The notes under the pieces: generated by a model | What the model saw: only the letters and a program-made list of their open reading frames with translations | Told to the model about the DNA's origin: nothing | Database searches by the model: none | NCBI GenBank assembly: GCA_029962745.1 | Contig: CM057171.1 | Location: forward strand, 3,692,682 to 3,756,681 | Length of the DNA stretch: 64,000 nucleotides | Direction of reading: 5' to 3' | Origin: Echinometra lucunter | Taxonomy: Eukaryota > Echinodermata > Echinoidea > Camarodonta > Echinometridae | Shown: piece after piece, positions 1-11,865 of the stretch | How positions within the stretch are numbered: position 1 is the first letter of the stretch | How the letters are laid out: the number at the start of each line of letters is the position of its first letter | Made by a program: the position numbers and the translations under genes

Positions 1-1485
1 AGGAAAAGAAAGAAGAAAAAAGGAAAAGAAAGAAGGAGAAAGGGGAGAAAGAAGAAGAGAGAGAGAGAGAGGAAAAAGAGGGAAAAGGGGAAAAAAGAAG
101 AAAGCAAAGGGAAACAAAAGAAATGAGTTAAAATTTAATACCAAAACCCCGGAGTTTCCGGGGGCTCCACTCCCTGGACGCCCGCAGTGGCTTTCCCTGT
201 AGACCCCCATCAGGGGCCCTAAGCCAGAACCCTGGGCCCCACCTGCTAAGGGCTTCGCAACAAGCAACTCGCGGTGCGGGCTCACCTCCGCATATTCTAT
301 TTCTAGACTTAGTTACCGGGAAATTTTCGGCTCTGCCCCCCCCCCCCCCCCCGATAACAGGCAGAGAATGTAAGAGACCGGGAACAGACAACGAACAATT
401 CAAAGAAACGTCAGAGCCTCCGCGCTTCTCACGGGAGGGGAAAAATCACCATCCCTGCACCCTCCCCTAGCATGCCTAGGGAGCGCGCTTTACATATCGT
501 CCTCCCAAAATGAAATCCTAGCTACACCTCTGATTCTAGACTTAATTACCGGGAAATTTTTGGCTATGCGTATGCCCCCCCCCTTCCCCGATAACAGTGA
601 GATTGCGTAAGAAGAGCGGGAACTGACAGCGAAAAAAACGTCGGAGCTTCCGCACTTTGCGCGGGAGGGGGGAAACTCCCCCCTCCCTGCACCCTCCCCC
701 CTAGGGAGCACTACAGTCCTCCTAAAATGAAATCCTAGTTACGCAGCAGAAGATAGACTTAATTATCAACAACTAACAATTCAAAGAAACGTCGGAGCTT
801 CCGCGCTTTGCGCGGGAGCCCCCCTCCCTGCACCCTCCCCTCTAGGGAGCACTACATTGGCGTAAATGCCGGGAGTGGGGGATCTATCACCCCCACTTGG
901 GGGAGAAGGGGGATGGTGTGTACAATTTCCCCCCATGCAGACACACTTTTTCAAGAAGACAATATATTTTAGTTAATCAGTTAGTAAAAATTCTGAATAT
1001 CTATCATAAACAACCATCATATTTTAGAATTTCTATTTGAAAATGCTATTGAAACAAAAAAGTGGTTATTTTAGCTTGCTCGTTTCGCTCGCTCATCAAA
1101 ATCTTAGGGTTTCCATCCGAAAATGCGATAAAAATCGAGAAAAGTGGTTATTTTTGGCTCGCTCACGTCGCTCTTCCGTCATATTTTATAATTTTTTGGG
1201 GGGGAAATGCGATTCAGAACCGGAAAAGTGGTTATTTTCTGCTCGCTCGCTTTGCTCGCTCGCAAAATAGATATCAAAATGTGTGTGAGAGGGGAAAAAA
1301 TCGTTATAAAAGTTTTTCATCCCCCACTCCTCAAATTGGATTTACGCCGGTGGAGCACTACCGTCCTCCTAAAATGCAGTCCTAGCTACGCCACAGATTC
1401 TAGACATAGACTAGTTACCGGGAAAATTTTGGCTCTGCCTCCCCCCCCCCCCCCTCCCTGATAACAGGTACCTGTTACGCCCCTG
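1..1485 (-). mobile_element. hAT-like non-autonomous element, partial (cut by window start)
   Basis: This stretch is the reverse-orientation relative of the complete element at 46494-48108. It ends at 1485 with GTTACGCCCCTG, the inverted form of that element's left terminus CAGGGGCGTAAC. It shares the same successive blocks: a purine tract (pyrimidine in the other copy), a GC-rich block, repeated poly-C segments followed by ATAACAG, and a block with CTCGCTCGCTTTGCTCGC words. The 8 bases after the terminus (TGTCCAAG, 1486-1493) are the expected target duplication, but its partner lies outside the window. Short open frames here are not genes. Confidence 0.75.
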
Positions 1486-1835
1486 TGTCCAAGAATGTTT
1501 GTCCAAGGATGCCAAAGACAAAAGAATTGACCACTGTCATGACTGTCATGACTATACCACATTGCTCCCACGTATATATTCACATATATATTGTTTACGT
1601 GGTTTAGTAGTATTTGGTATAGGCATTTTATGCCCTTTTTTCATAAATGGCTCTAGAGTGAAAGTGGACCTCATTGCCATACTGTAATCATAATTAACAT
1701 GTTCATGGAGAGTAATTATAAATGAGTGCTCATTTTGAAAGCAATTTAAACAGTGATCTTGTTGACAACAAACTGATTACAGGGAAGTGGGAACGACGTC
1801 TTGATTACTTATCTTACGCTTTTACATCATCTCTC

Positions 1836-1895
1836 TATCTCTCTCTCTCTCTCTCTCTCCCCCCCCCCTTCTTACTCTCTCTCTCTCTCTCTTTC

Positions 1896-1940
<45 letters not shown>

Positions 1941-2466
1941 TGCTTCAATAGAGGTTCCTTTTATTACGAATTTTGTACCAAATTTATACACGTGTAGTCC
2001 ATGCATATCTTTTTTTCCCCTACTGCATGCATGCCATGTGCTAGCAGTCCGACATATATCGGTTTGATTTCTCCACCAACCATCCCCTATTCCGTCACCG
2101 TAACCCCCCCCCCCCCCCTTTTTTTTCAAGTACCCTCGAGGTGACCACTGACCTATACATGTACCTCTTTTCTCATTTTTGTCGTTCATTTCCATTCTCT
2201 CTCCCTCTCTCTCTTTCTTTCTCTCTCTCTCTCTCTCTCCCTTTCTCTGTTCAACCGTTCCCCTCTTTTATCCAAACATTGGAAACGTGAGCTTCACGAT
2301 CGTTTTCTTTTGATCTTAGTAATTCTACGAGCTTCACGATCGTTTTCTTTTGATCTTAGTGTTTCTACAAGTTCCCTACTTTCCTTCGCATCAAGTTTCA
2401 CATCGGACGCATATTTTCTTCCCTATTCCTTTTTTCCATTCTCCTTCATTTTATATTTCTCATTTT

Positions 2467-2519
<53 letters not shown>

Positions 2520-2525
2520 CTCTCT
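1836..2525. repeat. CT-rich microsatellite cluster with poly-C and a 40-bp tandem duplication
   Basis: Three long (CT)n tracts lie at about 1836-1936, 2197-2250 and 2471-2525, with a poly-C/poly-T run near 2103-2127. At 2289-2368 a 40-bp unit beginning GAGCTTCACGATCG occurs twice in tandem. Open frames across it encode only Ser-Leu repeats and are not genes. Confidence 0.9.
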
Positions 2526-2529
2526 TACT

Positions 2530-2996
2530 ATTGAATGCCAGAATAGATGCGTGTACAAGCACATGTACGTGGTGCTAACATCGTTTATCAACATGCACGC
2601 CTACAGCATGAATCAGAATAATAATGGTCGCATCCATCATTGCCTTGCTTTGGGGAATACCCCTGTTTTTGTATGTTGTTTTTTTTCTTTCTTTCTTTCT
2701 TTCTTTCTTTTCATGGTGAATTTGAAATTAGTCATTTCAGCCACAACTTCCAATATGCGTCTGCCAAGAATGATGACAGCTACTCCCCTCCCCCCCCCCC
2801 CTTCGCCCCCTCCAAGACTCATATCTTTCCATTTTCCTTTCTGTCACCATGGTTACGAGTTTATCTTCCCTCTCTATCTATCCCACTTAAGTACTCTCTG
2901 TTCTGTATTCCTCATCTCTTGCTCTGTCTTCCCTCTCTTCCTCATCCTGCACCCTCCCCACCCCTGGCCCACCCCTTTCTCCCTCCCACTCTTTGA
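2530..2996. other. No gene seen; short microsatellites
   Basis: The stretch holds a (CTTT)n run near 2686-2711, a poly-C run near 2787 and CT-rich sequence. No splice-flanked open frame was found. Confidence 0.5.
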
Positions 2997-3185
2997 GGAG
3001 GCGCGATAGCTCAGGTCTCGTAATCTGGTGGCTCGCGGGTTCGAAACCATTTTTAAGTTGATGCGCAATGTAGTGAGGCATTAATCCTCCTTACCAGGTC
3101 CTCGGAGAGGACTTAAAGCCGTCGGTCCTCTGGTTGCTTACTTACAAGCATGCATGTTTTCTTAGCAGTCAAATAAAACAACAAA
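2997..3185 (+). mobile_element. tRNA-derived SINE
   Basis: The 5' part looks like a tRNA: an A-box-like TAGCTCAGGTC near 3007 and a B-box GGTTCGAAACC at 3038-3048. A non-tRNA body follows with the tail TGTTTTCTTAGCAGTCAAATAAAA. The same tail words end the SINE at 44116 and appear inverted at 53244. An acceptor-stem partner for a functional tRNA is not evident, so this is a SINE and not a tRNA gene. Confidence 0.75.
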
Positions 3186-3680
3186 TAACCAATCTCTCTC
3201 TCTCTCTCTCTCTCTCTGTTCTCCCTCTCCCTCTTTCTGTCTTTCCTTTACCATCGTGACCCACTTTTGCTCCTTGAGTGTTCCATGCAAACTTGACCTG
3301 CTACCTATTTCTTCCATTATTTCTATCTCTCAATCCCTCTTTTCCCTTACATCCCTCTCTCTTTCTCTGTCTGTCTGTCTGTCTCTCTATCTTCCTCTCT
3401 TTTTTTCTCTCTTTTTCCTACCACATACCAGTACCCAAGAACGTGTGAACCACCTCAACGTCGCAAATGAACTTTGACTGCTACCTATTGTCATGATACG
3501 GATCGTGTGGTAGGACCTTGCTGCTATTTCAACACTCGCCCTGATCATAGGAAAGAAAAGAAAATCTTTCATCGCATGCATTTGTGGTAGCCCTACTGTG
3601 ATATACACACGACCTTGATGTTATTTTCTCGTGTTTTTTTTGTTTTGTTTTGTTTTGTTTGTTTTATTACACGCTTTTAT
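3186..3680. repeat. CT, CTGT and TTTTG microsatellites
   Basis: There are (CT)n tracts at about 3193-3218 and 3355-3420, with CTGT units near 3369-3382 and a TTTTG run near 3637-3662. No gene was recognised between them. Confidence 0.7.
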
Positions 3681-4206
3681 GATGCCTCTACTGCGCTATA
3701 ATAATAGACCAGCATGCACTGTATAACGTTCGAATCTATTTGGAGGACATTGGTGTTACGTCAGCACTTATAGAATCTGATTCTTGTCATAAAATTTTTG
3801 ATTGCTTGCCTTTACGATATAGGCATACTATAAAATACTGTAAACGAATGCATGACCCTGCTTGTATTCACTGTATAAGATGCGAAAAAAACGCCCACGA
3901 ATTAAAAATATTTCGTTTATTTCCTGTCCGCCTTCACAACAGACATACAATAAAATGATATTCATGAAGATTCTTATCTAAATAAATTATATTCATACTA
4001 TGATTCCTAATTCAAATCTATGTGCAGATGAACCAAAGTTTTGTCGAATGTTCCATCCGCATGTATCAGGTACTAGGCATCTAAATGTCATTGATGGATT
4101 CTATTCTATTCTATTGACACGAAAATGGTGCCAGGAACATAATTCGGGGCAAATTCTTGAAAACAGGATGAACCATATTGTTTTCAGGCTATCGTTATTG
4201 CTATTA
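3681..4206. other. No gene recognised
   Basis: Two short + frames (3740-3958 and 4000-4344) are open but match no family I recognise and lack consensus splice sites. The second one runs into the MITE that follows. Confidence 0.4.
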
Positions 4207-4522
4207 CACTCTAAGAAAAATAAAATGCTGAATCACCATTTAAAATGCCAGATTAACACTTTGAACATGCTGGATGGATTCAACATTATACATGTTGGAT
4301 ATCTAACATTTGCAGTGTTGAATCCAGCATGTTTAAAGTGTTAACCTAACATTATGAAAATGTAGTCACCCCCCCCCCCCGCTAGCACAAAAACATCATA
4401 ATGATATCATAATAATGTTAGCTAAAGGTTATGAAAACATTTTGAAAATGTTAAAATGTATGGTCTTGTGATTATCAAGAAACCCTTTTTAATGGGAATT
4501 CAACATTTTAGTTTTTAGAGTG
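4207..4522. mobile_element. Palindromic MITE, AACATT-word type, TA target duplication
   Basis: The termini are inverted: CACTCTAAGAAAAATAAAAT at the left and the complement of CACTCTAAAAACTAAAAT at the right. The element is flanked by TA at 4205-4206 and 4523-4524. The interior repeats AACAT/ATGTT words in both orientations and holds a poly-C run. It shares terminal sequence with the MITEs at 33230 and 53430. Confidence 0.75.
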
Positions 4523-4523
4523 T

Positions 4524-4635
4524 ATTATTATTATTATTATCATTATTATCTTATTATCATTATAATAATTAACATCATCATCTCATTATCATCATCATCA
4601 TCATCATCATTATTATCATCATCATCATCACTTTG
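4524..4635. repeat. (ATT)n/(ATC)n microsatellite
   Basis: Imperfect ATT and ATC triplets directly follow the MITE. Confidence 0.85.
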
Positions 4636-5090
4636 TAAACAAAAACACTACCATATATCTCTATACGTGCAAGCATTTTTAATATGAATACCCACTACCA
4701 TGACTACAAGCCCTCTTTTTTCATATACTAATGAATTGAAATTGGGCAGTCAGTCATGTGTGAGAAAGAATTGATCCAGTACTTGATGAATTGTTATTTC
4801 ATACTGCTTTCATATAGATTTGGGGTCTTTTTTTCATAATAGAAGTGTGGCATGTTTCATACGGGCAAGCTTTACTCCCATGCAGAATAACACACACTGC
4901 AAGCCCTATTTTATGCTAATCAGTGTTTAATAGAGGGACTGCGCACTCATTCATAACAGGGAAAGAATTAAATCTATTCCAGATGATATCTTGTTTCATG
5001 GTTAATGCACACATGGACTTTTAAGCTATTTGGGGGATGGCCAATCGTGACGCAGTTGCATTTATGGCTTGTTTTCGTGGCAGAAAGCAG
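4636..5090. other. No gene seen
   Basis: AT-rich unique sequence without a recognisable open frame, RNA or repeat. Confidence 0.4.
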
Positions 5091-5430
5091 ACAGCCAGCC
5101 AGACAGACAGACAGACAGACACGGAGACATGAAGGTGTTTTTTTTATACTACATAATGTAACCGAGAGATGCATTTACAGAGAGGGAGAGACAAAGATAA
5201 AGAGAGAAAGACACAGGAAGACGGAGATTGCAGGAGACAGAGAGAGAGAGAGACAGAGAGATATACAGAGAGGTACAGAGAGATATATACAGAGAGAGAG
5301 ATACAGAGAGAGAGAAAGGGAGACAGAGAAAGAGGGAGATGGGAGAAGAGAGTTGGAAACAGAGTAATAAAGAAAGAGGGAGAGAAGAGAATGGCAGGAG
5401 AAGAGAGAGGTGCAGAGAGGGGGGTGGAGA
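5091..5430. repeat. GACA and GA-rich microsatellite
   Basis: A (GACA)n run at about 5099-5120 and a long GAGAGACAGAGA-type purine tract at 5170-5430. Arg/Glu-rich open frames here are artefacts of the repeat. Confidence 0.85.
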
Positions 5431-6342
5431 GAATGACGTACTAAAACTGATTTGTTAAAAGCTACAGCTGACTGGATGTGTTGGTGTTATCATAAATGGA
5501 ACGAACGCGGGGGCAGAGATATGACCTATTTATCTAATATTAATGAAAGCGTACAGTGTATACAGATAAAGCCGGGGTTTTAAATATCAGGAGAGATTAT
5601 AATGCATAGAACTATTCGCTGTTATACCGTGCCAATAAGCCTATACAACATCAATAGACTATATCAAGCATGGTATTGTGAAGGATTCCCACTTAAAATT
5701 TGACAGACATATGATTTTCATAACATAGCCCCGAGGCTACGCCTTCAAAACAAACACAACGAAGGCATCAGGCACTATGTCCTGGCCTGTCCGACATCAA
5801 CACAGCACGGAACGTCACCCACGTCTACCTTTATAAACTTTATATTCTTCGTCATCTGTATACGATTAGATTCATTACTGGAATTAATTTACATAACTAT
5901 ACAGCACTAATCAACCGTACTAAGCACGAATCTATTTCCGAATGGGCGAACAGGTAGATTGGCTTGCATACCAAAGGCAATGCTAGCAAAATGATGCCCT
6001 CAATGCTTTAGGCGGTGGCCTCGACCGCTCCCTAACTTCGTATGAGCATAAACGTCATCATAGAATCATGTTCATCCAAATGACTGTCAAACCACTTATT
6101 CATGAAAGGCGTACATAATCATATCGAGTTGAGACGTCGCAACAGGTAGACAGGCAAGCCTACCATAGCCTTCAAGTTCAATACATGACTACAGTCCTGC
6201 GTAATAACAAAATCGTTTGCAGACGACATGCGTAGGTAGTAGCGCGCGGTCAATGGCAATTGTGTACACTGCTATGGGTTAAATAAAGATGCTTTCGAAT
6301 CTGAAACAGACGGGGTACAAAATAAGGAGTTTTAGTGGGACT
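5431..6342. other. No exon identified; probable intron or flank of the minus-strand exon
   Basis: This is where the second exon of the gene starting at 6665 (- strand) might be sought. I found no splice-flanked open segment convincing enough to call. Confidence 0.35.
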
Positions 6343-6345
6343 TAC

Positions 6346-6665
6346 CGGTTCCACTCCTCGTTCCGTAGTCCCAGGACCTGCTGGGACTTCGTCGAGGCTT
6401 CGAACTCGGGTTCATGCTGGAGCACAGGCATCGCGGACCCTCTGCGAGCCGCTAGCCCGATGTTAGTACCGACGAACGCCGAGAAACGACGTGCTGTCCT
6501 GCCCGGGCTTCGGCGTGGTTTGTTCGCTCCGTCCGCTACGCTTATCCATTGCTGCACAGCTCCTCCAGTGGCTCCGTTCGCACTGCCCGCCGATCCGCTG
6601 CTTGCATGATGCTGTGCGAACAGACCCAGACTGGAATGGGGCTCAGCGAAAGACCTGCGTTTCAT
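6346..6665 (-). CDS. First coding exon of an unrecognised gene (CpG-rich)
   Basis: On the - strand an ATG at 6665-6663 with A at position -3 (CCAACATGAAA) opens a frame of 106 codons plus two bases. The frame ends exactly at a consensus donor AACCG|GTAAGTCCC, with the exon ending at 6346; the in-frame stop is formed by the donor itself. The predicted product starts MKRRSFAEPHSSLGLF, is rich in Ala, Ser, Gly and Arg in the middle, and ends with a charged segment (LRNEEWNR). I see no known domain. CpG density is far above the surroundings, typical of an unmethylated promoter-proximal exon. The opposite-strand frame (6289-6609) is open too but has no comparable splice signal. Later exons should lie at lower coordinates, starting with one base to complete the split codon; I did not find them. 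Confidence 0.55.
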
Positions 6666-6845
6666 GTTGGTTGAGGTAGACTTGCTGTTGGCGTCGTGTT
6701 GAAAGATGGGAGCAGCTAATTCAGTATAGGTTTACGTGCTATAGTACTGCCATGATGAACGAAATATCTAGAACAACAGAATGAAAGCAAACAAACTAAT
6801 GAATACAAATTTTGATAATGCTGGAGTAAGGCATCGATTGATTTT

Positions 6846-7790
6846 GATTGTTCTATGAATGTTTGAAGATCAAATCAGGAGTCCCGCAAGGATCTATATT
6901 GGGACCGTTGATATTCTGTCATTTCATTAATGAAATGTGTAATGTAAATTTGATTTTAATTCTAAAAGGTCTCGTTATAGATATTTTGAATCATGGTAAG
7001 TCAATCAAGGAGGTACAGAAAAAACTTGCAAGATGATTTTGTTACAATAAGGAAATGGTAAGACCAGTATACTATGCATTTACACCCCCAAAAGACGAAA
7101 GTCATGGCGTTTGGTCGGGATATGATTCCTGCTTAATGAAATTCAGAAACTCACCACTAGAAAATGTAAAGAAGATCAAATACTTGGGGGTTATGCTTGA
7201 CTCCGATATGGGTGAACATGTTTTTACTATCGTTAATAAAAAAAATCTCTCGGGCGGTAGGTTGGATAAGGAGAATTAAACATTGGCTTTCATTCAAAAT
7301 ATTGAAGAATCTGTATTTTGCTATGATTCTACCTTATATTGATAATTGCAGTACATCTTGGGGAAGCTGTGCAAAATTTCATATGGATGAGATACAAATA
7401 AAAAATCTAAATGAAATATTCTAGAATGATTCTGAATAAGGGTTATCATACATCTCAGCCTTCCTTGTTACTCTCGCTTAAATGGCAATCAGTAGAGCAG
7501 CGTATAAAATATCAACATTATGTTCTTGTTTTTGAAATACAAAATTATCTAATACAGACTTACCTAGAATCATTGATATACCAAAGAGTTGTAAATTATA
7601 GGACACGTTATTCTTTAAAATGCCCCCTCCAACTGATAAAATAAAATATTTCGCATAAATTATGTTTAGTTTGTTAAATGTACTCCCTGGTAATGCTCTG
7701 ACGTGTACATCCCTTTATAAGTTAAAAAAAGACTATGAAAAGCCTTAAATCTTGGCTCGATAGAATTCAAATATGTACATTTTATACCAG
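6846..7790 (+). pseudogene. Decayed non-LTR retrotransposon, reverse transcriptase C-terminal half
   Basis: Successive frames, broken by stops and shifts, give the classic order of a LINE reverse transcriptase after the catalytic core. First comes SGVPQGSILGPLIFCHFINE (near 6878), then a KIKYLGVMLDSDM segment (near 7174) and ISRAVGWIRRIKHWL (near 7246). After these come LPYIDNC.TSWG (near 7330) and a C-terminal KSLKSWLD tail (near 7738). The YxDD motif region is degraded. The CR1/L2/Rex-like group is the best guess. The element is dead: at least three frames are needed to read it. Confidence 0.8.
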
Positions 7791-8785
7791 TAATTCACTC
7801 TCCACTTTTGTATTTTTACCGTGTTACTTAATGTATTTTTATGTACAATGCTTTATTCAACTGCAGAGCGCCTTTGAAAAGCAGTTTTACATAAGACTAG
7901 TGAACAAGCCAACCCTACAGTATAAGATAAAGAAGACAAAATTTATTAATCGTCCTTCGTAGAAGTCAACTTGTCACAGGGATTTTTCCCTAATTTTTGG
8001 TTCAGGTAAAATTTAAAAGAAAAACTTAAAATGCTATGATTTCTTTTCAAAATAATACACTGATACTTTTCATAAGGATGATTACAAGACTGTTTATTTT
8101 TTATTTTAAAAAACACACGACAGTTATTTGACTCTTTTCGAAGATAACTGTCTTGTTCTGGGGCACAGAGTATAGTGAACACAATAATGTCATGATTTTG
8201 TTTCACTATGCGGGCGAGAAAATGCCAACAGGCCTAATTTTCTGCCACCGAATCGTCCAATTTGGTAGTATTTAAAGTGTGATGATGACTTTCTAATACA
8301 AATAAATACCGTTTCCGGTTATAAAAATATTTTCCTTGAATAAAAATCTACACTTTTCAAGACTCATTCAAACTGATGGCGAACAACGTTTGATACGCAC
8401 ATCGGTATTTGAGAGGACTGGTTCTTAACCAGTCACCAAGAGATGGCAGTAAACACGTAACTGTAAATTGTAATGATTGAACGAATGGATGGCTCCAAGA
8501 CGCCAATGGCTTGATGCAGAAAATGATATGCAGCTCTTCGATGTTTGAATCATTATACCCCTCTCTCGGTGTGTAATGCAGCTGCGTTGTTGTATCTTTC
8601 ATCATTAATATTTTTTATTATTATTATTATCCTTTTTTAAATTTCTATTTCGTTTCTGTCGCCGACAAACAATCTGAATAATCGAATTGCCAACTGCATC
8701 TATCTTAAACTCAATTTAAAATTCGGACCAGTTTTCCTTTTTCCTTTTGACTGTAATTCCCCCCTCCCCCTAACCTCTTTTCTCT
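7791..8785. other. No gene seen
   Basis: AT-rich sequence after the LINE remnant. Short minus-strand frames (7946-8206 and 8357-8605) have no recognisable motif or splice context. Confidence 0.4.
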
Positions 8786-8826
8786 CCCCATGTCTCTCTT
8801 TCTCTCGCTCTCTCCTCTCTCTCTTC

Positions 8827-8882
<56 letters not shown>

Positions 8883-8885
8883 TTC
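8786..8885. repeat. (CT)n and (ATCT)n microsatellite
   Basis: A long CT tract grades into ATCT units. A separate poly-C run lies near 8945-8958. Confidence 0.9.
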
Positions 8886-9070
8886 CATTATCATTCTCGC
8901 GAGATTTTTCCCCATTATTTCGTCCTCGTTCTATTCAATACCGGACCTTCGAACCCCCCCCCCCCCCCTTTCATGTTCTTGGTGGGTTTTTTGTTTTGTT
9001 TTGTTTTGTGGCAGATTCTCTTTCAATATGGCCTACACAACAATTTTCTCATTTTCTTTGTCATCCTTCT

Positions 9071-9378
9071 CTCTCTAAAAAAAAAAAAAAAAAAAAAAAA
9101 GGGGGAACGCGTTCACTCTGTCGGGGTGAATTTCTGAAGAGAGTGCATTTAGAGTGAATTAAGAGTGAATTAAGAGTAAAGTGATATTCACTCTTTATTC
9201 ACTCTTTGAAGGGTGACCTCAGTGATCACTCAAGGATTGTGAGTGATCCCTGAGGTCACCCCTCAAAGAGTGAATAAAGAGTGAATATCACAATTTTTAT
9301 TCTTAATTCACTCTAAATGCACTCTCTTCTGAAATTCACCCCTAACAGAGTGAATGCGTTCACTCTTTTTTTAGAGAG
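9071..9378. mobile_element. Near-complete palindrome (foldback MITE), TTCACTC-word type
   Basis: The left arm (poly-A, GCGTTCACTCTGT, GGGGTGAATTTCTG, AGAGAGTGCATTTAGAGTG, TATTCACTCTTTATTCACTC, GTGACCTCA) reappears as its complement in the right arm around a short centre near 9225. The outermost arms read CTCTCTAAAAAAA and TTTTTTTAGAGAG. The interior repeats AGAGTGAA/TTCACTCT in both orientations. The transcript would form a hairpin of about 300 bases. Confidence 0.85.
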
Positions 9379-9826
9379 AGAGTTCTTTCTTGATGTTCGC
9401 TGTGTCTGTCTGTATTATGGTATTGCGATACATTGGGTTCTTTCATTCATCCTGTATTATTTTGGTCTGACTACTAACACGGGGAAGCTCGCTGTTCCCA
9501 AAATAACCCATTCCATAGAGAGAGTGTGTAGACTTGAATCAGCGTCAAAGGAAACTCTCTATCAATAACCCATGATTAATTTCCTTTTTGAGTAATTACT
9601 GACCGATCTCTGCTCCTATATTTTGCCCTCCACGCTGCTACTGTTGTAGCTGTGGATATGCATGATATGCGAGTAAATTCCTATGCCTTGATAGACCCGT
9701 AACGTGTAGAATAGTCAATTTCCATTCCTGACACTAGCATACTATTTCTCTACATGAAAAGATGAGTACTATTCCTGCTGTCTAGAAATGATTAGCAAAG
9801 GTTAATCAAATGATACATAATTATGA
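9379..9826. other. No gene seen
   Basis: Unique AT-rich sequence. The frame at 9317-9568 begins in the MITE and has no domain. Confidence 0.4.
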
Positions 9827-10115
9827 GGTGTCGCAGCCGAGTGGATAAACACTATACGAAGATCGTGGGTTCGAACCCCGACGCGGCACTATAGGCAGTG
9901 TCTTTTGGCAAGACATTAACCTACATTGCCACTCTCAACCCAGGGGTAAGTGGGTACCCGGTAGGATGCTAAAGTCCTTGTGGTTTGTTTATCATTTAAA
10001 ATGGCACCTGGCGGGAAATGCTCCGCAGGGAGTGGAGAAGGTTCACACGTTGTATGCGGGCAAGCCTGAAATCCATGACCGGGGTAGTAATATCTTTGTA
10101 AAACATCCGAGATTA
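9827..10115 (+). mobile_element. tRNA-derived SINE (SINE2 type)
   Basis: GGTGTCGCAGCCGAGTGG resembles the 5' end and A box of a Leu/Ser tRNA, and GGTTCGAACCC at 9868-9878 is a perfect B box. The body carries the common SINE2 words GGCAAGACATTAACCTACATTGCC and AACCCAGGGGTAAGTGGGTACC. No CCA-proximal stem closes, so this is a retroposon. The 3' end is uncertain. Confidence 0.75.
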
Positions 10116-10305
10116 TTAGGATTTGTAAAAATCCAAAATATTTATAAGCACTGCTAACTAGATTGTAAGGTTTCTGAATCATCAGAATTGGTTTCATGAA
10201 AATAACACGATAAAAATCGAAAAATTAACTCAAGCGCAATTTCAAAGCCTACTGTAGTGCCCATACAAATCATGTTCGGAATATGTAGAGTCCGCACATT
10301 TCTTA

Positions 10306-10687
10306 TACTGCTTTCACACCAAGGTACGGTCGCTGCGAGCGGTCGCTGCGACCGATGAAATCATAATGTGAAAGCATTTCATCGGTCGCTGCGACCGATC
10401 GTTTTGGTCAAAAACGATCGGTCGCTGAGTACGGTCGCTGAGGTACTTCAGCGACCGATCGCGACCGATGCAAGCTAGATGTGAAAGCACATCGTACTCA
10501 GCGACCGATCGAAATGCAATGACCCCCATACATGCCTACGCACTATCTCTACTTCCGCTTCCGGCTAGGTCAGCTATACAGCGACCGATCGCTCTGGGCC
10601 TGACCAAATTTTGACGGAGGTGTGAAAGCACGTCCAATCGGTCGCTGGGTACGGTCGCAGCGACCGTACCTTGATGTGAAAGCAGTA
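10306..10687. mobile_element. Harbinger-like foldback MITE, CGGTCGCTG-word type
   Basis: The termini are inverted repeats: TACTGCTTTCACACCAAGGT at the left and the complement of TACTGCTTTCACATCAAGGT at the right, continuing into ACGGTCGCTGCGA. The element is flanked by TTA on both sides (10303-10305 and 10688-10690). A 3-bp TWA duplication is the hallmark of PIF/Harbinger. The interior is saturated with CGGTCGCTG/CAGCGACCG and GTGAAAGCA words in both orientations and has no coding capacity. Confidence 0.8.
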
Positions 10688-11379
10688 TTAAGGTGATAGA
10701 CAGGGCTACAGAAATTGCCTTAAGTTGATTTTGCGAAAGTAGTTTTTATCGTGTTTATTTACCCTTAATAACAAAAATCATAACTATTTAACTGCCTAAA
10801 TCTTGCTGAAAATTACTTAAGGACAATCACTGCAAGAACAAAAGAAACAGGTTGGCTTAAGCCCGGATAGTGCTATCCAAAGTCCTTTGAAGTGCACAGA
10901 GAAGTTAGATCATAATGATCCGATACAAGAATGGAATATTATCATTAAATACATTCTGGCTTCCAAATATTGTCAAAAGTTTTGAATCATACATGGTTAT
11001 ATGTTAAATACGAGAACATCTCAAGAGTGATCCCGTTCATGTGACATTATAGAGTTTGATTGCAAAATCCTATAATGGTCTCTTTTTTTGCATTTTGAAA
11101 TGACGACACCATTGTATGAAACAAAAATGCTCTCCACTTTTTTATACCATACCACTTACACATTATAATCAAGGAAAACGTTCGGCTTTATATGCTTTGC
11201 AGTATCATGTACTTTTTAATTATTATTTTCTACATATTTTAGCAACTTCAACTGCAAATATTTCAAATTCTAAAAAATGGAAAGATCGGCGTTTTAGATC
11301 AAACTCTTCATTTGCTAGTATGGAATTAGTTAACTTAGAAGTAAAAGGATGGGAGATCTCACAAATCATCGTTCACCTT
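10688..11379. other. No gene seen
   Basis: AT-rich sequence. The long + frame at 11116-11514 runs into the MITE and shows no motif. Confidence 0.4.
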
Positions 11380-11533
11380 CACACTAAAAACAGTAGGTTC
11401 AATTTTGCACCCTTCAAATACAACACTGGGAGCTTCTTTATGGGTACAACTTTGCACCCCAAAGAACCATTATGCACCATTAAGGGTGCAGTAAGCTATA
11501 TTTTGCCTCCTTAAGGGTGCAGAGTTGGGTGCC

Positions 11534-11865
11534 AGGTAAAAATGTCAGAGGTAAAAATGTCAGAGGTAAAAATGTCAGAGGAAAAAAATGTCAGAGGTAA
11601 AAATGTCAGAGGTAAAAATGTCAGACTGAGGTAAAAATGTCAGAGGTAAAAATGTCAGAGGAAAAAATGTCAGAGGTAAAAATGTCAGAGGTAAAAATGT
11701 CAGAGGTAAAAATGTCAGAGGTAAAAATGTCAGAGGTAAAAATGTCAGAAGTAAAATGTCAGAGGTAAAAATGTCAGAGGTTGAAAATGTCAGAGGTAAA
11801 AATGTCAGAAGTAAAATGTCAGAGGTAAAAATGTCAGAGGTAAAAAATTAATGTCAGAGGTATGC
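11534..11865 (+). repeat. 15-bp minisatellite, outer domain of the left inverted repeat
   Basis: About 22 copies of AGGTAAAAATGTCAG-type units, with small length variants (extra A, one CTG insertion). Confidence 0.95.

Noticed and set aside
2844..2858. X-box-like GTCACCATGGTTAC
   Set aside because: The second half-site departs from the RFX consensus and no start codon with a credible exon follows.
1722..3009. Ser-Leu-rich frames of up to 219 codons
   Set aside because: They read through CT microsatellites. No domain, splice context or codon bias supports a protein.
9827..9890. tRNA-like sequence with perfect B box
   Set aside because: The acceptor stem does not close and SINE body sequence follows; treated as a SINE head. 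The same holds for 2997 and 44110.
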